A DNA stretch of 64,000 bases from Portunus trituberculatus (GCF_017591435.1 NC_059301.1:36570783-36634782), one strand, 5' to 3'. Positions 10,840 through 22,275 are shown, counted from the first letter of the stretch. Notes: a model not told the origin generated them from the sequence alone. Numbers and translations: made by a program.

Positions 10840-11822
10840 GTGAGGGAAGGTGAGACTGCAGATGCCACTGTGATAGCCCGTAAACGCCAGGCAGCGGCGC
10901 GCAGCTGCGCAGGTGAGGTGAACGGAGATGCGGGTGAGAAGATCCTCGCGCTACCTACACACGTGGTAGATTTGGCGGTACGTAGCGCTACCAAGCTGAC
11001 TTCTGAACAGGTGGTGAAGCTGGAGAAACTGCTGATGGAGCATGAGGACGTCTTCAGCCAAGATGCCCAAGACTTTGGCTGAACGTCATTAGTACAGCAC
11101 TCCATCAACAAGGCCGACAGTCCGCCGATGAAGCAGCCACATCGCCTAGTCCCGCTAGCCAAGAGGGAAGAGATGCAGCGCATGGTGGAGGAGATGGCTG
11201 CACAGGGGTTAATGGAGCGCTCTGACAGCCCGTGGTCGTTGCCAGTAGTCCTGGTAAATAAGAAGGATGGCACCAAATGCTTCTGTGTAGATTACAGGGC
11301 GCTGAATGACGTCACAATAAAGAACTCTTATCCCTGCCCAGGATAAACGACACCCTGGACGCTCTGGTTGGTGTTCAGTGGTTGTCCACCTTGGACCTGA
11401 AGTCAGGGTATCACCAGGTGATGATGGCTGAGGCAGAAAAGCAGAAAACGGCGTTTTCCTTCGGCCATGGATTGTGGCAGTTCCGTGTGATGCCGTTTGG
11501 GTTGTGCAACGCCCCAGGATGCTTCGAGCGGCTCATGGAGAAGGTGCTAGCTGAGTGGAAGGCAGCTTTAGTGTACCTGAATGACGTTCTGGTGTTCGCG
11601 AGAACGTTTGGGGACGCGAGAACGTTTGGGGAGGAGCTGCAACGTCTGGAGGTGGTGCTGGGCCGTCTGCAGGAGGTGAACCTGAAGAAGTGCACTTTCT
11701 TCCAGCATGAAGTGCCGTTCCTGGGACATGTCGTGGGGCGAGACGGGGTGCTCATGGACCGTACCAAGGTGTCGTGTCGACAGTGGCGGATTGGCCAGTC
11801 CCGACGTCGGTGGCGAGTGTGA
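10840..11822 (+). pseudogene. Gypsy1 reverse transcriptase, catalytic box YLND
   Basis: Fragments include VVKLEKLLMEHEDVFS (pre-RT), RSDSPWSLPVVLVNKKDG, VDYRALNDVT, TLDLKSGYHQV and FRVMPFGLCNAP. The catalytic YLDD box is YLND at 11574-11585, so a metal-binding Asp is Asn. A frameshift near 11340 interrupts the fingers. A 15-bp tandem duplication encoding a repeated RTFGDA lies at about 11596-11630, right after the catalytic box. The copy is inactive. Confidence 0.85.
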
Positions 11823-12487
11823 AAAGCTTCCTTGGCCTGTGCAGCTACATCCGGAGGTTCGTGGAAGGCTTTGCCGCCCTTGCGGCTCCCCTGACGAGGA
11901 AGAATGCCCGCTTCACCTGTGATGAAGCTTGCCAGGACGCGTTTGATGGTTTGAAGGCGGCGATGATAAGTGATCCGGTGTTGCCCTTCCCTGTTCCCGG
12001 TCTTCCCTTCATTCCCGACACTGATACGAGCACAGAGGGCCTCAGAGCAGTGCTGTCTCAAGTAAAGGAAGGCAAGGAGTATGTGCTAACCTATTACGGC
12101 TCCAAGTTCAGCAAGCCTGAGCAGAACTACTGCGTCACCGGGAAGTTGTTGCTTGCTATAGTGAGAAGTTTGGCCCACTTCCACTCGTACTTGTATGGAG
12201 CTGAGTTTGTTATCAGGACCGACCATGTGGCGCTGAGGTGGTTAAAGACTCTGAAGAACCCAGAAGAACAGCTGTGGAGGTGGTTGAGCTACTTGGAGGA
12301 GTACAGTTACCAAGTGGTGCACCGCCCGGGACGTAACCATGGCAACATGGACAGTCTGAGTTGCTGGCCATGTGCGGTGGGGTGCTTGCACTGCTTGCGA
12401 CGAGAGGAAGTTAGTTGCCAGAGGATACGAGTGGAAGGTGGACTGGGAGAGACCAGCCAGTGGTGGAAAGACGCATGCCGACCCTGA
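11774..12487 (+). pseudogene. Gypsy1 RNase H and connection region
   Basis: It starts in VADWPVPTSVASVKSFLGLC, the junction seen after Gypsy RT domains, and continues through YGSKFSKPEQNYCVT and FVIRTDHVALRWL to VVHRPGRNHGNMDSLS. This is the Gypsy RNase H layout. The catalytic start reads FIPDTDTSTEG in place of the usual DASD-type motif. The 237-codon frame is open, making this the best preserved part of the element. Confidence 0.8.
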
Positions 12488-12499
12488 CATTGCCCGTGT

Positions 12500-13770
12500 T
12501 GAGATGGATGGAGAAGGGTGAGCACTGTCACTGTGAGGAAGTCACCAGAAAGTCCTGCCACCAAGGCCTTGGTGGAGCAGTGGGAGACGCTGCGTGTGAA
12601 GGACACCATGCTGCAAAGGAGCTGGGAGGATATAGCGACACACGAACGTTCGTGGCTGTTGGTGGTGCCTCTGTCCCTGTGAGCCGAGTTGCTGGAGGAA
12701 GCTCATGCTGGCGTCTCTGGGATGCAAGAAGACACTGTGCCGTTTGCGCCAACGTCTCTACTGGATTGGCATGAGGCGTGATGTGGTGGAGTGGTGCCAG
12801 CTGTGCCACATCTGCGCCACCAAGAAGTGACCGGCACACAGCACCCGCACATCGCTGCAGTTGTACCAGTCTGGTTCACGTATGGAGAAGGTGGCGGTGG
12901 ATATCGCGGGGCCACTGCCGTGTACGCCACAAGGTAACCGCTACATCCTGGTGGCCATGGACTACTTCTCCAAGTGGCCAGAGACGTATGGGATTCCAGA
13001 CCACGAGGTGGAAACTGTAGCTGGGGTACTGGTAAGAGAATTTTCACCAGATTTGTTATTCCAGGAGAGCTGGACTCAGACCAGGGCCGGGAGTTCCAGT
13101 CGAGGGTGTTCCGACAGTCCTGTGAGCTGCTGGGGATCCACCAGACGCGCACCACCCCACTCCACCCCCAGAGTGACGGCATGGTGCAACGTTTTAAAAG
13201 GACGCTGGCGGAAGGACTGGCCAAGTATTGCAGCTCTGACCAGCAAGATTGGGACCTGTGGCTGCCGTTTATCCTAATGGCATACAGGTCTGTGCAGCAG
13301 GAAGCCACAGGTTACACTCCTGCCTGGATGATGTTTGGTCAAGAGATGTGGCTGCCTCTGGACCTGGCTACTGGACGACCACCTGAGGGAGAGCTACCAC
13401 CAACGGTGCCTGAGTTTGTAGTGGCGCTGCAACAGTGGATGGAGGCCACGCGACTACAGTCAAGTAACCTTCGCCTCGCGGGGCAAGCTATGACCTGTTG
13501 GCACCAGCTCACGCCCGGGACGCCCAGTATGCGGTAGGGGACCGAGTTTGGTTATATAATCCCTGCAAGAAACGAGGCCTCGCTCCAAAGCTGCAGAGCT
13601 ACTGGGAAGGTCGATACACCATTCTTCAACGACTGTCGGCCGTCACCTACAAGCTGGGCGATGGCACAAGTAGGCGGTCATGCATCGTCCATGTCGACCG
13701 TCTGTGGTCTGCTGTGGAGGAAGAACGCTTTTCGTGGGGCCAGCAGGGACAATCCTCGTCGCCCGACGAG
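12500..13770 (+). pseudogene. Gypsy1 integrase
   Basis: The zinc-binding part shows MRRDVVEWCQLCHICATKK but has lost some upstream bases that the inverted copy keeps. The core has AVDIAGPLP (first Asp), GELDSDQGREFQS (second Asp) and DGMVQRFKRTL, where Gln stands at the position of the catalytic Glu. The end has EGRYTILQRLSAVTYKL, a GPY/F-type module, then HVDRLW. Three frames are used. The inverted copy shares the Glu to Gln change. Confidence 0.85.
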
Positions 13771-13891
13771 GTGAGGAGTGGCAGGGAGGTGATAGGTGAC
13801 GGCGATATAAACTATGATGCGGAGTGTGTTGTGTGTGTTGTGATAGTGACACTGAATAGTTGGGACGACTATTTTTCACGGGGGAGGGCAG

Positions 13892-14095
13892 CGTTGCGAC
13901 GGCGTAGGGGGGCGGGCAGCTACTTGTGGAGTGAGGTGGTATTTTCCTAGAGACAGGAAGTGGGGGACCGGAAGTCATGGCCAGGCAGGTGGACAAAGTA
14001 GCGGTGATTGGCCTAGAGGCGAGCCAATCACAGTGTTGCAAAAGGGGGAGGGAGTTATTTAAGCTGCCCCAGCTAGTGAGGGGGTGTCCAAGAGT
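13892..14095 (+). repeat. Gypsy1 3' LTR, 5' part only
   Basis: A purine tract (GGGGGAGGG) just upstream acts as the polypurine tract. The LTR start is degraded here to CGTTGCGAC but is TGTTGCGAC in the inverted copy, which defines the boundary. It stops where LINE B sequence begins, around 14095. Confidence 0.6.
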
Positions 14096-14541
14096 ACCAA
14101 ATTCCACAAAACTGCTAGCAACACTCATTCAAATAGAAAAGAACACCACAGCAGAAGAAGAAATGATAACAGAAGAAAACCAAGCATCATCTGCAAACAA
14201 GAAAAAGCAAATGGAACAATTACACCCTTCTGAATCACACTGCGAGTTAGAAAAGGCAATAACTAGCACTGACATCCAACTTATTTACCTTATTTACCAA
14301 TGAAATTACCGGATGGCCTAAAAACATGACAAGACTCGATCTTGTCTAAGGAATAGAGAACGGCGAATACAAATATACATACACCGAACCCACAATGGAA
14401 GCATGTGATCTGCTTGAACTCATTAAAGATGAAACATTGAAGCTCGATAATTGTTTTGCAACAGTAGATGACGGGACCTTTAGAAAAATAAGGACACCAC
14501 CACCCAGAGATCAGAGAAGAGCCAGAAAAGCATCCAACTAA
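14096..14541 (+). pseudogene. LINE B ORF1 remnant
   Basis: Overlapping frames give a short Lys/Glu-rich segment and then TMEACDLLELIKDETLKL and FRKIRTPPPRDQRRARKASN before a TAA 36 bp upstream of the endonuclease ATG. That position and the basic end fit the ORF1 (RNA-binding) C-terminus, but no zinc knuckle is visible. An internal stop occurs at about 14345. Confidence 0.5.
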
Positions 14542-14579
14542 ATCCCTTCCCATAGATAGAGAGAAAGAGTTAAGCAATC

Positions 14580-15260
14580 ATGACATCAAACACTATTAGA
14601 ATAATACAACACAACGTTCAGCACTGGTCAAGCAGAAGAATCTCACTGTGCAACATATGCAGATCCTAAAATAATTCTGACAAATAGCCACTGTCTACTT
14701 GATGAAACACCCATGAAAATACCCGGCTACAATATACATAAAAAGATCTCTCTCATCAACCAAGCAGACGGCACCACCATAGCTATAAAGAAAAACGCAC
14801 AATATAAAATAATAAACAATTATCTCTCAGACCTACTCGCTATTGAACTGGATACTTCAACCGGAAAAGTCATTATTGTCACCCTGTACCAACCTCCATC
14901 AAGAGACTACATCCTGACTCCAGACTTCATAGCACTTTTCAGAAAGAACATACCGGTCTACATGATAGGAGACCTCAACACAAATCACCCCATATTCGGC
15001 TATCAACACACTAACATGAAAGGAAGACAGCTAAACTGACTAATACAAAACAGAACAATACAACACATTGGTCTTAGTTTTCCAACTTTCTACACTCAAA
15101 ACCGAGGCACTACTCCTGACATTATTCTCAGTAATTACAACACTTACCATAATTCTCATGTTGCACAGGATCCACTCACAACAAGCGACCACATACCTAT
15201 AATTTTTACCTTATCATTATCTCCTATCCTTGTACCTGCCCCACCAAGACTGAACTATAA
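14580..15260 (+). pseudogene. LINE B AP-endonuclease
   Basis: ATG at 14580 starts IIQHNVQHWSSRRISL, which carries the first-strand Asn. YMIGDLNTNHPIFGY follows at about 14955, then PLTTSDHIPIIFTL near 15180. The copy has a frameshift after residue 27, where the inverted copy stays open, and a stop at 15039. The inverted copy at 18922-19330 preserves the N-terminal part better. Confidence 0.8.
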
Positions 15261-15282
15261 AAAAGCAGACTGGGAAAGATTC

Positions 15283-16743
15283 ATGGCACACGTCAGTGAA
15301 AATCTGCATGACAACAACCTAAACATTGAAGCCATTGAAAACATCGATGTCGCAGTAGACAACTGGCACGAAACCATTGACACTGCTTCCAGACTAAGCA
15401 TACTCAAAACTCAATACAGACAACTCCCTGCACCTAAATATAGCAATACAACCAGACTACTAATGACACTTTTTTCTGAGTTAAGGAACTACTCTAGAAT
15501 ACACGGGTGGAACATCAACACATATAGATATTACAAAAATCTTTAAAGGCTTTAAAGGCTGAAAACAACGAAAACTGGCTTAAACTTATTACTAATGTCT
15601 CTAATACATACAAAGACCCTAAAATATTCTGGGAAAAAGTTAAAACTATAACAGGTAACAACACTCCACAGCCACACTATTTAATTAACAACAACAACGT
15701 ACGAAAATATACCAATGAGGACAAAGAAAAAAATCACAGAGAGTATTGGAGGGAAGTATTTAACGACGACAATGAGGAGGATGATGAGAATAAAGAAAAC
15801 ACTGAACGTGTGTTAGAATACCTCCAAAACAACTTACACAGAACTATACCATACAATGACACTGATCTGGCCAGACTAGGGACATGTGTGATAGACAACA
15901 TCATCTCATACGAAGAAGTAAAGGATATAATAAAAAGACTAAGAAAAACAACCCCTGGTGAAAGTGGTGTGAACAAGACTATACTTACAAGATTACCTGA
16001 CATCGCAATAGAAAGGCTGACTGAAATATTCAATAACTCTTTATCTGCCGGTTACTTTCCCGACAAGTGGAAGAAAGCAATAGTTACACTAATCCCCAAG
16101 GATGGAAAATCCCCACACCATGCACAAAACTACAGACCTATATCACTACTAGAAGTCCCCGGCAAGATATTCGAACATATAATCAACACAAGACTGAGAT
16201 CATTTCTAGAATACAACAGAAAATAATAACGTTAACCAATTTGGATTCAGAACAGGGAGAGGCACAACACACGCTTTAGCACTAATAACAGAAGAGATAG
16301 CACAACAAAAAGCTAATGGGCACAGTGCCAAATAGTTCTAAGAGATGTGAAAAGGGCTTTCGATAAAGTTTGGCACTGTGGGCTCAAATTCAAACCACTC
16401 CAACTGGAACTACCTACAACTATTGAAAAAATGTTATGTGATTTTCTAGAACACCGCACTGCATCCATAAGAGTTAAAAATTACGTCGGCCCTCTTTTAA
16501 CCTAAAGTGCGGTGTACCCAAGGAAGTGTCCTCTCACCAACACTCCACACCATATACACAAATGACATAGAAAACTCACTAAGGAACCTAAACATATGCT
16601 ATGCTGACGACATATCACAAGTCATAGGTTACCACAGCAAATCCAAAAATATGATGAATTTACTAACCACAAGAGAAATTAACTCAGTCAATAACTATAA
16701 TTTACTCCCATCCACCTCAGGGCCAAGAAAACTACCCCATTAA
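15283..16743 (+). pseudogene. LINE B linker and reverse transcriptase
   Basis: Motifs are ERLTEIFNNSLSAGYFPDKW, AIVTLIPKDGK, YRPISLLEVPGKIFEHIIN, then in other frames QFGFRTGRGTTHALAL and FLRDVKRAFDKVWH. The last block is TQGSVLSPTLHTIYTND with the catalytic CYADD at 16600-16611. Four or more frame changes occur. The YADD residues are intact. Confidence 0.85.
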
Positions 16744-16890
16744 ACATTAATGAAGAAATAATAGAATTCAAGAACAATGGCAAATGCTTGGGACTTAAAA
16801 TGACTTCGACAGGGTACTACACACATATAGAAGACAAAAGAAAGAAATATAGCTCTCGCTGCTTTAAAGAAACTATACAAACTGTATCAC

Positions 16891-17268
16891 ATGCCTGTAA
16901 ACATCAAAACACATCTAGTTAAAGCCCTTGTACTCCCAATTTTAGACTACCCACCTATTCCGATCCACACTATAAGTAACTCACAAATCAGTAAGTTGCA
17001 GAAAGTGCAAAATAAAGCATTACGGTTCGCCACCAATCAAAAATACCCATACACCATGAACACAATACAGATACATACGCAAACAAACACTACACCACTA
17101 AATATCAGACTGCATACAAAAGTAAAAGAAATTTGGGACAGGGTGGAGTTACTAGAGATCCCTGCATACCAAAAGCTTAAAGATAACCACAGCAACGTCA
17201 CAAAGTTTCACAGAGATTACCACAGCAGTCTACAAGCATGCAATACTCTTCCTAATTCCTTATACTAA
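16891..17268 (+). pseudogene. LINE B C-terminal region
   Basis: An open frame of 125 codons contains ISKLQKVQNKALRFATN, aligning with the same block of LINE A, and ends HRDYHSSLQACNTLPNSLY before a stop. It is the last coding part of the polyprotein, and the element ends shortly after. Confidence 0.75.
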
Positions 17269-17290
17269 CAATCTTAGCCTCCCTATCCAG

Positions 17291-17880
17291 ATATCATTGC
17301 CATGCCTCCCTTTATCCATGTAACCCCCAGTAATTCCTCGCTGCACCTCGGATATGGTTCCCACACAGATCCCTGAAAAGGAAGGAATGAATATTATAAT
17401 AACACAACAAAAACTAAATGAAAAGACAGGCGTTCTGGGTTGCTCAGCTCACTTTCTCTGCTCCACCCCCTGAGTTGCCGGCTGGGGTGAACGTCACACG
17501 GGGTTGTGTGAAGCAGGGTGGCTTCCCGCGGGCGGCTCCTTCCCCCGGCAAGGGGTGGTGACGCCCAGTTCTGTCTACATGACATCTGGCTGCGGGGGGA
17601 GGGAGATGGTGCCTGGAGTGACATCAAGGTGCATGTTGAAAGGAAAAGAACATGATAAACTTGTAAATATTATGTCACTGACCACTGGCATCTTGTTGCT
17701 AAGACTAGTTTCTCTTTTATTCATTTTAATTATTTTTATTCTTTATTCTTTTATTCATTTATTTTTTTTCTCATGGTAGAATAGATGTGTTTTGTCAGTG
17801 GAAAAAAAATAGGTAGACTAATTAAAACAATACAGTATAAGCTCCAGTTGTGTCCTCCCCGCTGAGTCGGAAGGACGTCA
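17291..17880. other. Unassigned stretch between LINE B and a LINE C copy
   Basis: A GC-rich segment (17440-17640) is followed by a T-rich tract (17700-17780). I see no domain-bearing ORF or inverted termini. Confidence 0.5.
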
Positions 17881-18921
17881 TATCACTCTCTGTGTTTACA
17901 TGAGTGGCAGCCCCTACAAGTGGAAATCAGAAGTGATTTGGAGTGATCACGCCTACTCAGTGGCTACTGAGGGAGGTCTAGGCCCGTTTTGCCAGCCAGA
18001 AATAGGCCAGAAAAAGCCAGAAAATAAGCGTCCATGCCTGGGTTTGGTGGTCCCCGCCGCCACAAAACCTGCAGCTGCTTCCCACGTGGGCCCAGCACAA
18101 AGGACTATGCTCGTCGCAGGCACTGTTGAGGTGAAGGTAGGCGTAGCAGCCCTAGAGGACATGGAGATTGTCGAGGAGCCTCGTCCTGCACCATCTGGCA
18201 AGGAAAAACACCAGGAAAATGCTGCTGCTGACCAGATTCCCTCTTGAGTTGTACCTGCCCCGGCCACCTCGGACTATAAACAAAGGCGTCGTCTGCTCTT
18301 CCCTGTTGGCCAAGGGAAGACGGCCAGTGAGCTGTTCAGCGGTTTGCTGCCCTGCTGAAACAACATCCAGACCTGCAGCCACTCTACAAGGAGGGACGGA
18401 ACCAGCCCTATATAACGGTCAGTACTGACTCCTCCTTTTGCGCCACCCTGTTGAGTGAGGGCTTCCTGGGCCTGGTTATGGAGTGTCCTGGCGAGGAGGG
18501 CATTCACCCTCTTATTATCCATGGCGTGGCGACCCACATCAATGTCAACCTGATAGAGGTACCAGCTGGATTCCATGGGCTGAAGAGGAGGATGGTGGGG
18601 CAGATGCCCAGGCCCCAACTGTTGGGAGTGGTGACAGATAAGGTGCCTAGCGAGGTGCATCTCCTGGGCCTTGGACGTCGGCGTGGGGAGCGGTACACGC
18701 CAGAACCAAATCTGTGCCGCCACTGTAGTCGCTGGGGAAACAAGGAGTGGCGCTGCCAGTCTGTCCCTCGCTGTAGGTACTGTGCTGGCCCATATAAGTC
18801 AGCACAGTGCCTGGATAAGATCAAGGATGGCACCAAAATCCTTCCTCGCTGCTGCCATTGTGGGGGTGACCACAACGCCCATTCCACTCTCTGCACTGTC
18901 AGGCCTCGGCTCCAAAGGGCC
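17881..18921 (+). pseudogene. LINE C copy C2: ORF1 with CCHC zinc knuckles
   Basis: It opens MSGSPYKWKSEV and SDHAYSVATEGGLG, then shifts frame and ends with three zinc knuckles: CRHCSRWGNKEWRC, CRYCAGPYKSAQC and CCHCGGDHNAHSTLC. The same protein is encoded at 30064-31098 (copy C1). Triple knuckles are typical of ORF1 in I/Jockey-type LINEs, binding element RNA. Sequence identity to LINE C stops abruptly at 18921, where inverted LINE B begins. Confidence 0.8.
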
Positions 18922-19770
18922 TGTTGAGGTCTCCTATCATGTAGACCGGTATGTTCCTTCTGAAAAGTGCTATGAAGTCTGGAGTCGGGATGTAGTCTCT
19001 TGATGGAGGTTGGTACAGGGTGACAATAATGACTTTTCCGGTTGAAGTATCCAGTTCAATAGCGAGTAGGTCTGAGAGATAATTGTCTATTATTCTATAA
19101 TGTGCGTTTTTCTTTATAGTTATGGCGGTGCCGACTGCTTGGTTGATGAGAGAGTTCTTTTTATGTATATTGTAGCCGGGTATTTTCATGGGTGTTTCAT
19201 CAGGTAGACAGTGGCTATTTATCAGAATGATTTCAGGATCGGTAGTTCTGTATATGTTGCACAGTGAGATTCTTCTGCTTGACCAGTGCTGAACGTTGTG
19301 TTGTATTATTTTAATAATGTTTGATGTCATGATTGCTTAACTCTTTCTCTCTATCTATGGGAAGGGATTTAGTTGGATGCTTTTCTGGCTCTTCTCTGAT
19401 CTCTGGGTGGTGGTGTCCTTATTTTTCTAAAGGTCCCGTCAACTACTGTTGCAAAACAATTATTATCGAGCTTCAATGTTCCATTTTTAATGAGTTCAAG
19501 CAGATCACATGCTTCCATTGTGGGTTCGGTGTATGTATATTTGTATTCGCCGTTCTCTATTCCCTAGACAAGATCGAGTCTTGTCATGTTTTAAGGCCAT
19601 CCGGTACTTTCGTTGGTAAATAAGGTGAGTTGGATGTCAGTGCTAGTTATTGCCTTTTCTAACTCGCAGTGTGATTCAGAAGGGTGTAATTGTTCCATTT
19701 GCGTTTTCTTGTTGGCCGATGATGCTTAGTTTTCTTCTGTTATCATTTCTTCTTCTGTTGTGGTGTTCTT
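18922..19770 (-). mobile_element. Inverted LINE B 5' segment
   Basis: This is the reverse complement of about 14110-14980, with ORF1 tail and the endonuclease N-terminus. The frame 19330-18899 begins MTSNIIKIIQHNVQHW and reads through to YMIGDLN, open where the plus copy is frameshifted. It ends at the identity breakpoint GACCTCAACA (14971-14980 in the plus copy). Confidence 0.85.
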
Positions 19771-19900
19771 TTCTCTGGGCCTATCACCGCTACTTTGTCC
19801 ACCTGCCTGACCATGACTTCCGGTCCCCCACTTCCTGTCTCTAGGAAAATACCACCTCACTCCACAAGTAGCTGCCCCCCCCCCCTACGCTGTCGCAACA
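19771..19900 (-). repeat. Inverted Gypsy1 3' LTR fragment
   Basis: The LTR starts at 19900 with TGTTGCGAC on the minus strand, next to a GGGGAGGG purine tract. It is about 120 bp shorter than the plus copy because the segment equivalent to about 14020-14130 is missing before LINE B starts. Confidence 0.65.
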
Positions 19901-21240
19901 GTGCCCTCCCCATGAAAAATAGTCGTCCCGACTATTCAGTGTTACTATCACAACACACTCCGCAACATAGTTTATTTTGCCGTCACCTATCACCTCACTG
20001 CCACTCCTCACCTCGTCTGGCCCCACGTGAAGCGTCCTTCTTCCACAGCAGCCCACAGGCGGTCGACATGGACGATGCATGACCGCCTACTTGTGCCATC
20101 GCATAGCTTGTAGGTGACGGCCGACAGTCGTTGCAGAATGGTGTACGGACCTTCCCAGTAGCTCTGCAGCTTCGGATCGAGGCCTCGTTTCTTGCAGGGA
20201 TTATATAACCAAACTCGGTCCCCTACCGCATACTGGGCGTCCCGGGCGTGAGCTGGTGCCAACGGGTCATAGCTTGCCCCGCGTGGCCTCCATCCACTGT
20301 TGCAGCGCCACTACAAACTCAGGCACCGTTGGTGGTAGCTCTCCCCAAGGTGGTCGTCCAGCAGCCAGGTCCAGAGGCAGCCACATCTCTTGGCCAAACA
20401 TCATCCAGGTGGGAGTGTAACCTGTGGCTTCCTGCTGCGCAGACCTGTATGCCATTAGAGTAAACGGTAGCCACAGGTCCCAATCTTGCTGGTCAGAGCT
20501 GCAATACTTGGCCAGTCCTTCCGCCAGCGTCCTATTAAAACGTTGTACCATGCCGTCACTCTGGGGGTGGAGTGCGGTGGTGCGCATCTGATGGATCCCC
20601 AGCAGCTCACAGCACTGTCGGAACACCCTCGACTAGAACTCCCGGCCCTGGTCTGACTCCAGCTCTCCTGGAATACCAAATCTGGTGAAAACTCTCTTAC
20701 CAGTATCCCAGCTACAGTTTCCACCTCGTGGTCTGGAATCCCATACGTCTCTGGCCACTTGGAGAAGTAGTCCATGGCCACCAGGATGTAGCGGTTACCT
20801 CGGGGCGTACACGGCAATGGCCCCGCGATATCCACCGCCACCTTCTCCATAGGTGAACCAGACTGGTACAACTGCAGCGGTGCGCAGGTGCGGTGCGCCG
20901 GTCACTTTTTGGCGGCGCAGAAGTGGCACAGCTGGCACCACTCCACCACATCACGCCTCATGCCGATCCAGTAGAGGCGTTGGCGCAAACGGCACAGTGT
21001 CTTCTTGCGTCCCAGGTGCCCACCAGAGACGCCAGCATGAGCTTCCTCCAGCAACTCGGCTCGCAGGGACAGAGGCACCACCAATAGCCACGAACGTTCG
21101 TGTGTCGCTATATCCTCCCAGCTCCTTTGCAGCACGCCGTCCTTCACACGCAGCGTCTCCCACTGCTCCACCAAAGTCTTGGTGGCAGGACTTTCTGGGG
21201 ACAGTTCCTCCTTGCTCGGTTGCTCACCCTTCTCCATCCA
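19901..21240 (-). pseudogene. Inverted Gypsy1 integrase
   Basis: Contains the zinc-binding HHCC region (VVEWCQLCHFCAAKK), AVDIAGPLP, SDQGREF followed by a stop, DGMVQRFNRTL and the EGPYTILQRLSAVTYKL module. The catalytic Glu position is Gln, as in the plus copy. The zinc-binding region is complete here, unlike the plus copy. Multiple frames are used. Confidence 0.85.
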
Positions 21241-21393
21241 CATCACCGATATATCAGTGCTCTCATCGATCATAAGGGAAAACTTGTTCTCTCTACAGAT
21301 TTCCACTATTTCTTGGCGTTCTTCCCAAGCTAGTCCATATTGCATCACATATGAAGCTTTTGTTTTCTTCATTGTAATTTTCTTAACTATCAC
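20902..21393 (-). CDS. Chimeric ORF: hAT transposase fragment joined in frame to Gypsy integrase
   Basis: The 163-codon frame begins in transposase sequence (SYVMQYGLAWEERQEIVEIC, KFSLMIDESTDISV). At about residue 51 it crosses into Gypsy1 (MEKGEQPSKEELSPESPATK) and then the HHCC zinc-binding region (LRQRLYWIGMRRDVVEWC). The junction lies at about 21240. The IDESTDIS motif is a hallmark of one hAT transposase group. Whether any transcript uses this frame is unknown. It most likely arose when the Gypsy piece landed in, or was joined to, a hAT copy. Confidence 0.6.
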   Translation of the reverse strand: MIVKKITMKKTKASYVMQYGLAWEERQEIVEICRENKFSLMIDESTDISVMWMEKGEQPSKEELSPESPATKTLVEQWETLRVKDGVLQRSWEDIATHERSWLLVVPLSLRAELLEEAHAGVSGGHLGRKKTLCRLRQRLYWIGMRRDVVEWCQLCHFCAAKK

Positions 21394-21807
21394 ATTCAGG
21401 AAACATTTTTTTCATCACTTCAATTAGATGATCTGCCTGCGAAAAAGGCATGCCGTGTTCTGCCAAGAACGCTGATAACAGCAGCTCAGCATTGTGCACT
21501 TTATCTTGTGGATCTTCCACTTGCTTCCTTGTGAAACATTTAATACTCACTTTTTTTCTTTGCTTCAAAGTTTTTCATATGTTTAGATGTTTCCTTATGT
21601 GCCATTAATCCTGACTTGTTGCAATTTTTTTAGCTTGCTATCACATACTGTGCAATATACAACAAATCGGTCATCAGGATCAGATTTAATCCAGTCTTTT
21701 AACTCGGGGTCATTTAACCACTCACTTTTAAAAGCTTGATTATACCAAACTTTTGGTCTCTTTTTAGGTGGTGTTTTTTCACCATTCTCTGAGTCACTCA
21801 TTTTCAA
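21241..21807 (-). pseudogene. hAT-superfamily transposase N-terminus
   Basis: Three frames encode a zinc-finger-led protein. The first starts MKMSDSENGEKTPPKK and includes YCTVCDSKL, and a shifted frame carries the likely His ligands in GLMAHKETSKHMK. Then come AELLLSAFLAEHGMPFSQAD and the IDESTDISV motif that begins the catalytic domain. The arrangement resembles hAT transposases related to ZNF862/KIAA1586-type proteins. The rest of the catalytic domain is missing. Confidence 0.65.
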
Positions 21808-22273
21808 GTCTTTAACACTTTCATTACTTTAAGACGAGGTGTACTGGCACATTGAACACTGAAAAGTATCAAATACGTTATTAAAATTCAAGAAGCAGTA
21901 TTTCATTATCTTTTTTTTTTTCCATTTTTTCCAGCACAATTATTTTTATATTGAATATCAGACAGGCTAGTTTATTATTTCCTCTGAATCACTGAACTTT
22001 CTAAATGTCCCTAAACAAGCTTCATATTTTAAAATCAGATTTCCATCCAACTGATATAACATTCACCAAACACTGAGAAGGATGTGGGTCATTTCTAGTC
22101 ACTCTGACTCACTCAATAAACTTTTTAAATTTCCTTTAAAAACACTACACAACCTCAAATTCGATGGCGCATGGATCACTAACAAGCAACACACACACAC
22201 GCGTAGGTAAATACATGATCAGTCTCCCAACATCCATCTTTCTTCACCCATCCAGACTCATGTTTTTCCCTAC

Positions 22274-22275
<2 letters not shown>
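21808..22275. other. AT-rich non-coding stretch
   Basis: No domain-bearing ORF, element end or RNA gene is seen. It may be the 5' flank of the hAT fragment. I could not find its terminal repeat. Confidence 0.5.

Larger units (their letters stand above)
8580..14095 (+). mobile_element. Ty3/Gypsy LTR retrotransposon 1, defective
   Basis: The order is 5' LTR remnant, primer binding site, gag, protease, RT, RNase H, integrase and 3' LTR start, which is the Gypsy (not Copia) gene order. Frameshifts and stops separate almost every domain. The 5' LTR retains only its 3' end and the 3' LTR only its 5' part, so the LTRs cannot be compared. A second partial copy lies inverted at 19771-21240. Gypsy2 (38436-48474) is a related family with the same domain set. 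Confidence 0.9.
14096..17290 (+). mobile_element. LINE B, Jockey-like non-LTR retrotransposon
   Basis: An ORF1 remnant (to 14541), endonuclease (14580-15250), RT (15810-16743) and C-terminal region (16891-17268) follow in order. It begins directly after the truncated Gypsy1 LTR. Frameshifts and stops are numerous but the domains are all recognisable. Its 5' 880 bp occur again inverted at 18922-19770. Confidence 0.85.
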
